From Kibdelosporangium banguiense (GTDB taxonomy: Bacteria; Actinomycetota; Actinomycetes; Mycobacteriales; Pseudonocardiaceae), in contig NZ_JAGINW010000001.1 in the NCBI RefSeq assembly GCF_017876405.1, positions 8,073,203 to 8,137,202 on the forward strand: DNA of 64,000 bases, written 5' to 3'. A model generated the notes under the pieces. It made no database searches and was not told the DNA's origin. It was given only the letters and a program-made list of their open reading frames with translations. The position numbers and the translations under genes were made by a program. The number at the start of each line of letters is the position of its first letter. The stretch's first letter is position 1. Positions 8,070 through 15,520 of the stretch are shown here, piece by piece.

Positions 8070-8903
8070 CTACACATACGCGACTGCGCCGCTCGTGCTC
8101 ACCAGCTCCGGCACCGTTCCGGCGAACGTCGGCAACAGCTGCGCCAGCACTGCCCACGCGTCCGGGTGCGCCCCGATCTCGGCGCGCACCAACGGCGCCA
8201 GCAGCGCGGCGGCCTCACCCACCCGATGCGGGAACAGCTGGGTACCGAAGTGCAACACCCCCAGCACGTTCTGCGGCGGCCTGCCGAGCTCGACGTACTC
8301 CCGCAGCTCGACGATGCCCGCCCTGCGCAGCCGATGAGTGAACTTGGGATGCGACCCGAACTGCGCGCGCACCTCCGGCGGGCAGTCGATCCGCTCGGTC
8401 AACGCCCACCGCACGTATCCAGGCAACGGCTTTGCCCGATCCGCCGCCGCGACCTCGGCCCAGTCGCGCCTGCCGACAGCTCGCACCGCCACTCGGGCCG
8501 AACCCATCGTCCGCGCCTCGCGCATCCCACCGATCAGGCCGTGCCCGCTGAGCGGGATGTCCGGTTCCGAGTGTGAACAGAACCGCCTGCCGCAGTGCCC
8601 AGGCACCGGCAGCCGCCCGGTCGCGCCACCGAACGGCAGGCCACGCAAGATGTCCCGCTTGATCGCGTCACAAGCGCCTGCCTGGTGGAACACCACCTGG
8701 TTGGTGGCGGGATCGTCGCGCTCGAGCATCCACAGCAACATCGACCTGGGCGCACCCAGCCGATTGAGCTCCCACGCGGCGCGGTCGTCAGGGTGCTGCT
8801 CCGGCTCACCGATCCCGAGCCGCCGCCGTACAGCGGCCGCGTCCTCCGGTTCGATGAGCGAGAGCAGGAAATGCACCCCCGGCACATCGTTCCCACTGTT
8901 CAC
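8070..8903 (-). CDS. Unknown protein next to the tRNA/MoxR/VWA island
   Basis: A 277-aa protein from GTG 8903; a second GTG at 8888, preceded by GGGAAC, is an equally good start. I do not recognise a family. The sequence looks cytoplasmic and mostly helical, with no signal peptide or membrane segment. It has an internal histidine/cysteine patch (GHCGRRFCSHSE) and a C-terminal half of helical repeats (YVRWALTERIDCPPEVRAQFGSHPKFTHRL...). It reads toward the VWA-MoxR pair, with the Cys-type tRNA-like gene lying between them on the other strand. It may belong to the same system, but this rests on position only. Confidence 0.55.
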   Translation of the reverse strand: MNSGNDVPGVHFLLSLIEPEDAAAVRRRLGIGEPEQHPDDRAAWELNRLGAPRSMLLWMLERDDPATNQVVFHQAGACDAIKRDILRGLPFGGATGRLPVPGHCGRRFCSHSEPDIPLSGHGLIGGMREARTMGSARVAVRAVGRRDWAEVAAADRAKPLPGYVRWALTERIDCPPEVRAQFGSHPKFTHRLRRAGIVELREYVELGRPPQNVLGVLHFGTQLFPHRVGEAAALLAPLVRAEIGAHPDAWAVLAQLLPTFAGTVPELVSTSGAVAYV

Positions 8904-8965
8904 GGCGGGAGTATCGCAGAGCGCCCGGCACGACCGCGCCGGATTTCCACCTCGTCGTCCCGGTG

Positions 8966-9166
8966 TCACAGCAGGCCGAGTTCGTGTAGCCGGATCAGCA
9001 GGCCGAACAGGCCACCACTGCCCAGCGTGGCGGCGAGCACGATCTTGAGGATGCCGGTCGCGCGAGTGGCTCGGCGATGGTCTTTGACGAACAGAGCCAC
9101 CCAGCCCGCCGCCAGGAGCAGGGCGAGCAGGGCGACCGCGTACGTGACGATCACTATGGTCCACAC
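8966..9166 (-). CDS. Small two-helix membrane protein
   Basis: A 66-aa protein starting at GTG 9166, which is preceded by AGAGGAGACC. Residues 3-28 (IVIVTYAVALLALLLAAGWVALF) and about 42-60 (ILKIVLAATLGSGGLFGLL) are hydrophobic, joined by a basic loop KDHRRATRATG, so two membrane passes with a cytoplasmic loop are likely. No family is recognised. It stands alone, divergent from the STAND NTPase gene at 9354. Confidence 0.55.
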   Translation of the reverse strand: MWTIVIVTYAVALLALLLAAGWVALFVKDHRRATRATGILKIVLAATLGSGGLFGLLIRLHELGLL

Positions 9167-9234
9167 TGAAGGTCTCCTCTTCGCGCCGGTGTTGGCGGAA
9201 ACCTTGCTGGTGAATGCCGCTGTTGGAGTGAATC

Positions 9235-9318
9235 GCGGACACACCCGGACACGTACCACCTGTCCGCCCTGGTCGGCTCCTACGCTGGTGCACAGGTTGC
9301 GCGGACATTCCCGGACAC
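9235..9318 (+). promoter_or_regulatory. Direct repeat upstream of the STAND gene
   Basis: Two 18-nt direct repeats, GCGGACACACCCGGACAC at 9235-9252 and GCGGACATTCCCGGACAC at 9301-9318, differ at two positions and start 66 bp apart. An inverted half, TGTCCGC, sits at 9261-9267. The second copy ends 35 bp before the GTG start of the NTPase gene, which suggests an operator for that gene or for the divergent small membrane protein. The binding protein is unknown. Confidence 0.4.
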
Positions 9319-9353
9319 CTGAACGGGCGCTGACTGCGGGTTAGGAGGTCGGT

Positions 9354-12300
9354 GTGGCGGGCGTCGACGCGCGGGCGTGGTTCGCTGAGCACTTAGGCGA
9401 CCTGCGGCGTCGTGCTGGGTCACCCTCCTACCGGGACCTGGCCCGGCATATGGCCAATGACACCAGTCCGACGAGCCCGAAGGCCCTGGCTGATGTCGTC
9501 AACATCAAATTCAAGCCGCTGGCGCACACCACACTCAACGATCTGGTCATCGGCAAGCACCTGACGGCGCCGGACGCGTGGACGGTGTCGATGTTCGTGC
9601 TGGCGTGCGTGTCCTGGAGCGCCGAGCACGGGGCGCCGATCGCGCCGGACATGTCGGCGGACTCACTGCGTCAGGTGCTGGAGGTATGGCAAACCCGCCG
9701 CACCGAGTACGAAGCGCTGCTTCAGCACACCAGTCGGGCTCGTGGCAAGGGTGTCTGGTTCACCGACGGGGAGCTGGGCACTCACTGGAATCCGAGGGCT
9801 CGTGGCGTGGAACGAGGCAGCCAGGCCGGCTGGTATTTCACCGGCCGCACCCAGGTTCTGCGCGAGCTCGTCGCCTGGTTGACCGGCGACGCACCCGACG
9901 GGCGGGTGCGCGTGGTGACCGGAGGTCCTGGCTCAGGGAAGTCCGCGGTGCTGGCGCGGCTTGCCACGTTGGCCGATCCCGGGATCCGGGCGAATACACC
10001 ACTGAACGACGTACCTGACGACACAGTGCCGACGGTTGGCTGTGTGGACCTGGCGATCCTCGCGCACGGCCGGTCCGCGCCCGATGTGCTCGAACGCATC
10101 GCCCGGGCAGTTGCGGTGGACTTGACCGCCGTCAGCGCGAATCGGCAGCTGGACGTGCTTGTCGATCACATCCTGGCCGGGCCTGTGCCGCTGACCGTCG
10201 TGGTGGACGCGCTCGATGAGGCAGCCGAACCACACGCCATCGGCCAAGCCCTGAGGGACATCGCGCGTGACGCGGCTTCAGCCGGGGTTCGTGTCCTGGT
10301 CGGCACGCGGCCAGGGCTCCGGGATGGATTGCTGACCGCATGCGGGCACCAGGCACAGGTCATCGACCTCGACCGCGAGCCCTGGCTGCAGCGCGACGAC
10401 CTGGCCGGGTACGTGCGGCAACGGCTGTTGGCCACAGACGACCCGCGCACAAGCAGCCCATACCGGGATCGGCCCGATCTGGCCGCCAAGGTCGCGGACG
10501 CAGTCGCCGACCGTGCGTTCCCTACCTTTCTTTTCGCACAACTCATCAGCCGCGCATTGATCCTCGGTGACGCGGTCGCCGACCCGGCCGCACGCCTCCC
10601 AGGTACCGTGGCCGACGCCCTGGAGGACTACCTTCTCCGCTTCGGGAAGGACAGCACCCGCGCGCGTGACCTGCTCGTTCCGCTTGCCTACGCCCACGGC
10701 ACGGGCCTCGCCCGGGACGACGCATGGGTGGAACTGGCGGGTGCGCTCGGCCAACGCACCTACACGTTGGCCGACTTGGACTGGTTGCTCACCACCGCGG
10801 CTGACTTCCTTGTCGAGCAGACGGTCGACGACGACGCGGTCCATCATCGGCTGTACCACCAAGCGCTGGTGGACTTCCTGCGACCGCCTGCCGCTGAAGA
10901 CCTCGCCCAGCGGCGGATCACTCGCACACTGGTTTCACTTGTTCCTGCGGCCGCCGACAGCCGTCCTGATTGGACCGCCGCTCCGTCCTACGTGCGCCGC
11001 CACCTGGCCCGCCACGCCGCGGCCGCGGACCTGCTGCAACCGCTGCTCGATGATGCCGGATTCGTCCTCACCGCCGAGGACGAGGGGCTGAGGACGGCGA
11101 TCAACCAGCGCCCTCGCGGCCTGTACCACCACCTCCTGCTCTTCTCCGCGAAGGACTGGCCCAGGCGGGCCGCTTCGCTGGAGCAGCGGGCGCGGCTGGT
11201 CGGCCTCGACCGCCTGGCCGAGGACGTCGCGCGGGTCGCCCCGGACCGGCCCTGGGCCACGCCATGGACGCACATCGGCGGAGAAGGAATCGACGAGCCC
11301 CACGGCTGTCCCCCTTACAACGTTTTCGATGCGACGGTGGTGGAAACCGGTGACGGGCCGGTTCTGATCCACAGTGGATTTCATCACCTGGTCGTCCGCC
11401 GGCTGTCCGACAGCCGGCGTCTGGCCACGCTGGGGGCACCTGAGCCCTACCGCGGCGACGAGGAGAATTTCGGCGACGACTGGTTCGCGCACCTCGGATG
11501 GGTCTACAGCCCGGACAGCGAGGCTCCCCACCCGTTCCATCAAGGCGCACCCATCTATTCCGTGGCGAGCGGACGGGTCAATGGCGAGACCTACGTCGTG
11601 GTCGGTGCCGACGATGGAGCGGTGCGACTCTGGCACCTCGGCCCAGCTGCGTCATGCGCAGTCCACGAAGGCACCCGCGCCGCTGCGGTCGACGCCTGGC
11701 GGACGAGGTCGCGGCTCGACGATGCCGGCTGGGGTGGTGCCTGGGTCAAAGGCGTGGCAATAGTCGACGGTGATCGTCCGATGGTGGTGGCCGCCGATCT
11801 GGGTGGCAGCGTGCACTTCCTTGACCTGGCATCCGGCACACCGGTACATCCCGCCGGAAAACACCCAGGCAACTGGTTGTGGACGGCCGCTGCGGGCGAG
11901 GTAGCCGGTAAGCCCATCTTCCTGACCGCCGGCAGTGTCGGTGACACCACCAACAAGGGTGCGGTGCAGATGTGGGACCCGGCCGCCGGTGTCCCGGTTG
12001 GTGATCCCATGCTGCACAACGACGTGGTCAGATCCGTCGCGGTTACCACACTGCAAGGCCGTCCGGTCGCAGTCACCCGCACGAACCTCGGGGAGATCAG
12101 TATCTGGGACCTCTCCACGCGTCGGCTGGTCCGGCAACAACGCACGCGGCTGATGACCACGTGGCCTGGAGCCGCCGTGACTGAAATCGCCGGCCGCCAG
12201 GTGCTTGTGTTCGGTTCGGCCATCGAGGGGTTCACCGTCGAACTGGTTGATCTCGCGTCGTTGGAGCACCTGGACAGCGTGGGGATCGGATCCGAGGTGC

Positions 12301-12413
12301 TGTCTGTGGTCGGCAGCGGGCCACTCGTTGTCGTCGGTTGTATGCGTGGCGTTCTGGCGCTGCGGTTGCATGAGGCGGTTGTGCGGTCGCCGGCCACATT
12401 TGTTGCCATGTAG
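9354..12413 (+). CDS. STAND NTPase with N-terminal helical domain and C-terminal beta-propeller
   Basis: A 1019-aa protein from GTG 9354 with AGGAGG just upstream. Residues 1-120 form a helical, HTH-like domain typical of actinobacterial conflict or signalling proteins (LGDLRRRAGSPSYRDLARHM). A NACHT/STAND-type P-loop module follows, with Walker A GGPGSGKS (190-197) and Walker B VVVDALDEA, the usual tandem acidic form. Residues ~330-640 are winged-helix and helical parts. From ~650 to the end WD40-like blades are visible (DGAVRLWHLG, GAVQMWDPAAG, GEISIWDLS). Such proteins act as switch-like sensors: the propeller senses a ligand and the NTPase oligomerises. No toxic effector domain is evident. 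Target unknown. Confidence 0.8.
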   Translation: MAGVDARAWFAEHLGDLRRRAGSPSYRDLARHMANDTSPTSPKALADVVNIKFKPLAHTTLNDLVIGKHLTAPDAWTVSMFVLACVSWSAEHGAPIAPDMSADSLRQVLEVWQTRRTEYEALLQHTSRARGKGVWFTDGELGTHWNPRARGVERGSQAGWYFTGRTQVLRELVAWLTGDAPDGRVRVVTGGPGSGKSAVLARLATLADPGIRANTPLNDVPDDTVPTVGCVDLAILAHGRSAPDVLERIARAVAVDLTAVSANRQLDVLVDHILAGPVPLTVVVDALDEAAEPHAIGQALRDIARDAASAGVRVLVGTRPGLRDGLLTACGHQAQVIDLDREPWLQRDDLAGYVRQRLLATDDPRTSSPYRDRPDLAAKVADAVADRAFPTFLFAQLISRALILGDAVADPAARLPGTVADALEDYLLRFGKDSTRARDLLVPLAYAHGTGLARDDAWVELAGALGQRTYTLADLDWLLTTAADFLVEQTVDDDAVHHRLYHQALVDFLRPPAAEDLAQRRITRTLVSLVPAAADSRPDWTAAPSYVRRHLARHAAAADLLQPLLDDAGFVLTAEDEGLRTAINQRPRGLYHHLLLFSAKDWPRRAASLEQRARLVGLDRLAEDVARVAPDRPWATPWTHIGGEGIDEPHGCPPYNVFDATVVETGDGPVLIHSGFHHLVVRRLSDSRRLATLGAPEPYRGDEENFGDDWFAHLGWVYSPDSEAPHPFHQGAPIYSVASGRVNGETYVVVGADDGAVRLWHLGPAASCAVHEGTRAAAVDAWRTRSRLDDAGWGGAWVKGVAIVDGDRPMVVAADLGGSVHFLDLASGTPVHPAGKHPGNWLWTAAAGEVAGKPIFLTAGSVGDTTNKGAVQMWDPAAGVPVGDPMLHNDVVRSVAVTTLQGRPVAVTRTNLGEISIWDLSTRRLVRQQRTRLMTTWPGAAVTEIAGRQVLVFGSAIEGFTVELVDLASLEHLDSVGIGSEVLSVVGSGPLVVVGCMRGVLALRLHEAVVRSPATFVAM

Positions 12414-12443
12414 AGATGATCAAGGCGAGTTCGAGCTCGTATT

Positions 12444-13331
12444 GTGCGCATTGTGAAGCATCAGTTGGTGCCTGTGCCCGCGATGGACAGGGCATTTCCA
12501 TGGCGTTCGCCGCGCGACCCCATGAACCGCGTGTACGAGCCGTTCGCCGACGCCCACGGCAGGGTGCATCCGCGGATCGTGGCCCGTGCCGACGAGATCA
12601 CCGCCTTGATGCTGAGGAACAGGTCCACGCTGAAGGCGATGGTCAGGGATCCCGACGAGCACCGGCTGCCCGACACCGTGACCAACAAGCAGCTGGAGGC
12701 GATGTGGCCGGTGCTCGAGCAGTCGGTCGCGGCCGAGATCAGACGGTTGACCAGAGGTGAGGCGCTGAAGTCACCCCCGGTGCGGATCGCCCTGGTGGAA
12801 CGCAAACACGTCCCTCGGCACGAACGGGTGCTGGTCGGTCAGTGGGGACTGTTCCTCGCCCAGTGGCCGCCGAACCGGTCGGCGAGCCGTCGGCCGTCTC
12901 TGCTCAACGGGCGCATCCTCGGTGTCTACCTGGGTGCGGTGCTCGACGACCCGGATGATCTCGACTTCTGGGAGAAGACCTACCAGCGGTATCCGGCGTA
13001 CGCCCTGGGGCTGGGGGAGGACACCAGGTACGAAAGCCTGATGGGCGCCGAGGGGGCGGCCAATGCCGCTGTCTTCGCCAACACCGCGACCAAGCTCGTC
13101 GACAAGCCCGACGGTCATGGGCAGGAATTCGCCATCGACGAGCAACGGGTCAACGCGATGTTCCTGGAGTTCGTGGTCCGGATGCCGCTTGCCGAGGGCG
13201 GCTTCAAACCGCAGATCATCGGCGCCGTGGTCGCCCTGGAGAACGCCTTCGACGAGAAGGCCAACCCGTACGGCTCGATCATGGTCGACTATGGCGAGAC
13301 GTATCTGCCGAACCTGAACAAAGGTCCATGA
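12444..13331 (+). CDS. Unknown protein with possible SET-like domain
   Basis: A 295-aa protein starting at GTG 12444 with no strong ribosome binding site; later GTG/ATG codons are possible. The N-terminal ~110 residues are helical. The C-terminal half contains three pieces in the order seen in SET methyltransferases: GQWGLFLAQ, then GVYLGAVLDDPDD, then ANAAVFANTAT (compare GNAARFINHSC), ending in VDYGETYLP (compare DYGxxY). The NH pair of the SET pseudoknot is replaced by NT, so lysine methyltransferase activity is uncertain. The match is by eye only; the protein could be an unrelated fold. It lies between the STAND gene and the MoxR operon. Confidence 0.45.
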   Translation: MRIVKHQLVPVPAMDRAFPWRSPRDPMNRVYEPFADAHGRVHPRIVARADEITALMLRNRSTLKAMVRDPDEHRLPDTVTNKQLEAMWPVLEQSVAAEIRRLTRGEALKSPPVRIALVERKHVPRHERVLVGQWGLFLAQWPPNRSASRRPSLLNGRILGVYLGAVLDDPDDLDFWEKTYQRYPAYALGLGEDTRYESLMGAEGAANAAVFANTATKLVDKPDGHGQEFAIDEQRVNAMFLEFVVRMPLAEGGFKPQIIGAVVALENAFDEKANPYGSIMVDYGETYLPNLNKGP

Positions 13332-13370
13332 CCTGACCCTCGCGTATAACCCGGGCAGGTTGCCCATACT

Positions 13371-14390
13371 ATGACGTCTCGGCGTGAGCACCGGAATAAC
13401 CCTGCAGGTCTGGAGTGGCGCAAATTGCCCGATACGGCGACGTTTCACCGACGCTTTCTTCAGTTGACGGGAAATATCGAGGAGTTCATCCGGGGGAAGT
13501 CTGAGGTCGTCCGGCTGGCACTGGTGTGCCTGCTCGCCGAGGGGCACCTGCTGATCGAGGACGTCCCCGGGGTGGCGAAGACGTCCCTGGCCAAGGTGAT
13601 CGCGCGGTCGGTCGCCGACGCGGCGGTCAGGCGCATCCAGTTCACGCCCGACCTGCTGCCGTCCGATGTGACCGGTGTGCAGATCTACGACCAGGCAAGC
13701 GGCGGTTTCGAGTTCCGCCAGGGCCCGGTGTTCGCCAACATCCTGCTGGGCGACGAGATCAACCGGGCCTCGCCGAAGACCCAGTCCGCATTGCTGGAGG
13801 TGATGGCCGAGCACCAGGTGACGGTGGACGGCGTTCCCTACGCGGTGCCGCACCCGTTCCTCTGCATAGCGACGCAGAACCCGATCGAGCAGCACGGTAC
13901 GTATCCGCTGCCGGAGGCCCAGCTGGACCGCTTCCTGATGCGGATCTCCATCGGCTACCCCGAGGAACTGGCCGACGAGGTCGCGATCGTGACCGACGGG
14001 CTCGCCCGGCGACGGCCGGAGGAGCTCAAGCCGGTCGTGCAGCTCGACGAGCTGCGCGCGATGATCCTCGCGCTGCGGGATCTGCACGTCTCGGAGAAGG
14101 TCCGGACCTATGTCGCCATGATCACCAGGGCGACCCGCAAGCATCCGGACGTGCACCTGGGCGTCAGCCCGCGTGGCACCATCGCGTTGGCCACCGCCGC
14201 GCAGGCGTGGGCGTTGACGGAGGGCCGGGAGTTCGTCACGGCCGACGACGTCAAAGCCGTCGCGGTGCCGGTGCTGAACCATCGGCTGCTGCTGACCTCG
14301 GAGGCCAGGCTCCGCAAGCGGGCGCCGGAGGCGATTGTGGCCGAGATCCTGGACGGAGTCCCGGTTCCTCGTCTGCCGGAACAGAAGTGA
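13371..14390 (+). CDS. MoxR family AAA+ ATPase
   Basis: A 339-aa protein and the first gene of a four-gene operon. It shows the typical MoxR Walker A variant EDVPGVAKTS (around residue 65), Walker B ILLGDEINRAS, sensor 1 ATQNPIEQ and arginine-finger region LPEAQLDRF. It is a cytoplasmic chaperone-like ATPase, classically paired with a DUF58 protein and a transglutaminase. A TATAAC hexamer at 13345-13350 may be its -10 box. The stop overlaps the GTG of the DUF58 gene by 4 nt, indicating coupled translation. Confidence 0.9.
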   Translation: MTSRREHRNNPAGLEWRKLPDTATFHRRFLQLTGNIEEFIRGKSEVVRLALVCLLAEGHLLIEDVPGVAKTSLAKVIARSVADAAVRRIQFTPDLLPSDVTGVQIYDQASGGFEFRQGPVFANILLGDEINRASPKTQSALLEVMAEHQVTVDGVPYAVPHPFLCIATQNPIEQHGTYPLPEAQLDRFLMRISIGYPEELADEVAIVTDGLARRRPEELKPVVQLDELRAMILALRDLHVSEKVRTYVAMITRATRKHPDVHLGVSPRGTIALATAAQAWALTEGREFVTADDVKAVAVPVLNHRLLLTSEARLRKRAPEAIVAEILDGVPVPRLPEQK

Positions 14391-15520
14391 TCACCAGAAC
14401 GGGCGTGACGGTGGCCGGGTCGGCCGTGATCCTGCTGCTGGCAGGTGCGTGGGCCGACTCACCGGAGTTCGTCATCCTCGGTTTCGCCTGTGTGATGGCG
14501 CTGCTGGTCGCGTTGACGTGGCTGCTTGTGCGTCCTCGGTTGTCGGTGGTGCGGGAGATCGATCCTGTACGGGTGGAGGAAGGTGCTGTCGTCCACGCCA
14601 TGCTGACCGTGACAAACATCGGGCGTCGCCGCAGTACTCCTTCGGTGGCTGTGGAGACAGTCGACGATTCTCGTGTCACGGTGCCATTGCCCAGCCTGGC
14701 CGTCAGCGAGAACTTCGAAACGGTGTACACGTTGCCGGCTTTCCGTCGTGGCCGGTACGTGATCCCGCCGGTCACGCTCGATCACGCCGATCCGCTCCGG
14801 TTGTTCCATAGTGGACGGACCGGTGGGCGTGAGTCGGTGTTGTCGGTGTACCCGCGGGTGCATCACATCGACCCGCTGCCGTTGGGCGGTCCGCGTGACG
14901 TGGAAGGGCCGACCTCGGCCAACTCATCGCACGACGGCGTGGCTTTCCACAGCCTGCGTGCCTACCAGCCCGGTGACGACTGGCGGCGGATCCACTGGAG
15001 GTCCACGGCGCGTACCGGGGAACTCATGGTCAGGCACAACGTGGTTCCCAACGAGCCGCGTCATCTGGTCATCCTCGACACCAGTGCGAAGCCGTACAGT
15101 GGCTCCTCGTTCGAGGAGGCAGTGCGAGTTGCCGCGTCGTTGTGCGTGGCAGCCGAAAGAGTGGGTTACCCCGTCGCCTGCGGCACCACCGCTGACCTGG
15201 AAGTCGCGGACGGGGAAGCCGCGGCCCTGGATCTGTTGTCCGGCGTGCAGTGCTCGGCAGTAGATCGCGGCCTGCCGTCGCTCAACGACGTGCTTCGTGA
15301 AGTCGTGTCCACCGGGGAGCGGGTGGCCCTGAGTGTCGTGACCGGCCAGGCCGATCATGATCAACTGATGGAGCTCGCGGTGCTGAGAATGCAGTTTCCC
15401 GCAGTCACCCTGGTCCACATCGGACAAGCCGATGTGGGTGCCTTGCCTGGTGTGGTGACGATCGGCGCAGGCACCAGTGCGGAGTTCGAAGCCAGATGGA
15501 ATCAGCTGGGCCGGCCATGA
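14387..15520 (+). CDS. DUF58 (VWA-like) membrane protein
   Basis: A 377-aa protein starting at GTG 14387, overlapping the MoxR stop. Two membrane segments occupy residues ~5-52 (VTVAGSAVILLLAGAW and FVILGFACVMALLVALTWLL). A beta-sandwich region follows, then the DUF58 signature GVAFHSLRAYQPGDDWRRIHWRSTARTG-like stretch near residue 190-215 (RxYxxGDxxRxIxW). The last third has a VWA-like fold with HLVILDTSAKP. It is the usual partner of MoxR ATPases; the substrate of the pair is unknown. The next gene starts within its stop codon (ATGA). Confidence 0.88.
   Translation: MITRTGVTVAGSAVILLLAGAWADSPEFVILGFACVMALLVALTWLLVRPRLSVVREIDPVRVEEGAVVHAMLTVTNIGRRRSTPSVAVETVDDSRVTVPLPSLAVSENFETVYTLPAFRRGRYVIPPVTLDHADPLRLFHSGRTGGRESVLSVYPRVHHIDPLPLGGPRDVEGPTSANSSHDGVAFHSLRAYQPGDDWRRIHWRSTARTGELMVRHNVVPNEPRHLVILDTSAKPYSGSSFEEAVRVAASLCVAAERVGYPVACGTTADLEVADGEAAALDLLSGVQCSAVDRGLPSLNDVLREVVSTGERVALSVVTGQADHDQLMELAVLRMQFPAVTLVHIGQADVGALPGVVTIGAGTSAEFEARWNQLGRP

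Noticed and set aside
9235-9318. CRISPR-like array
   Set aside because: Only two repeat units and no spacer series; better explained as an operator.
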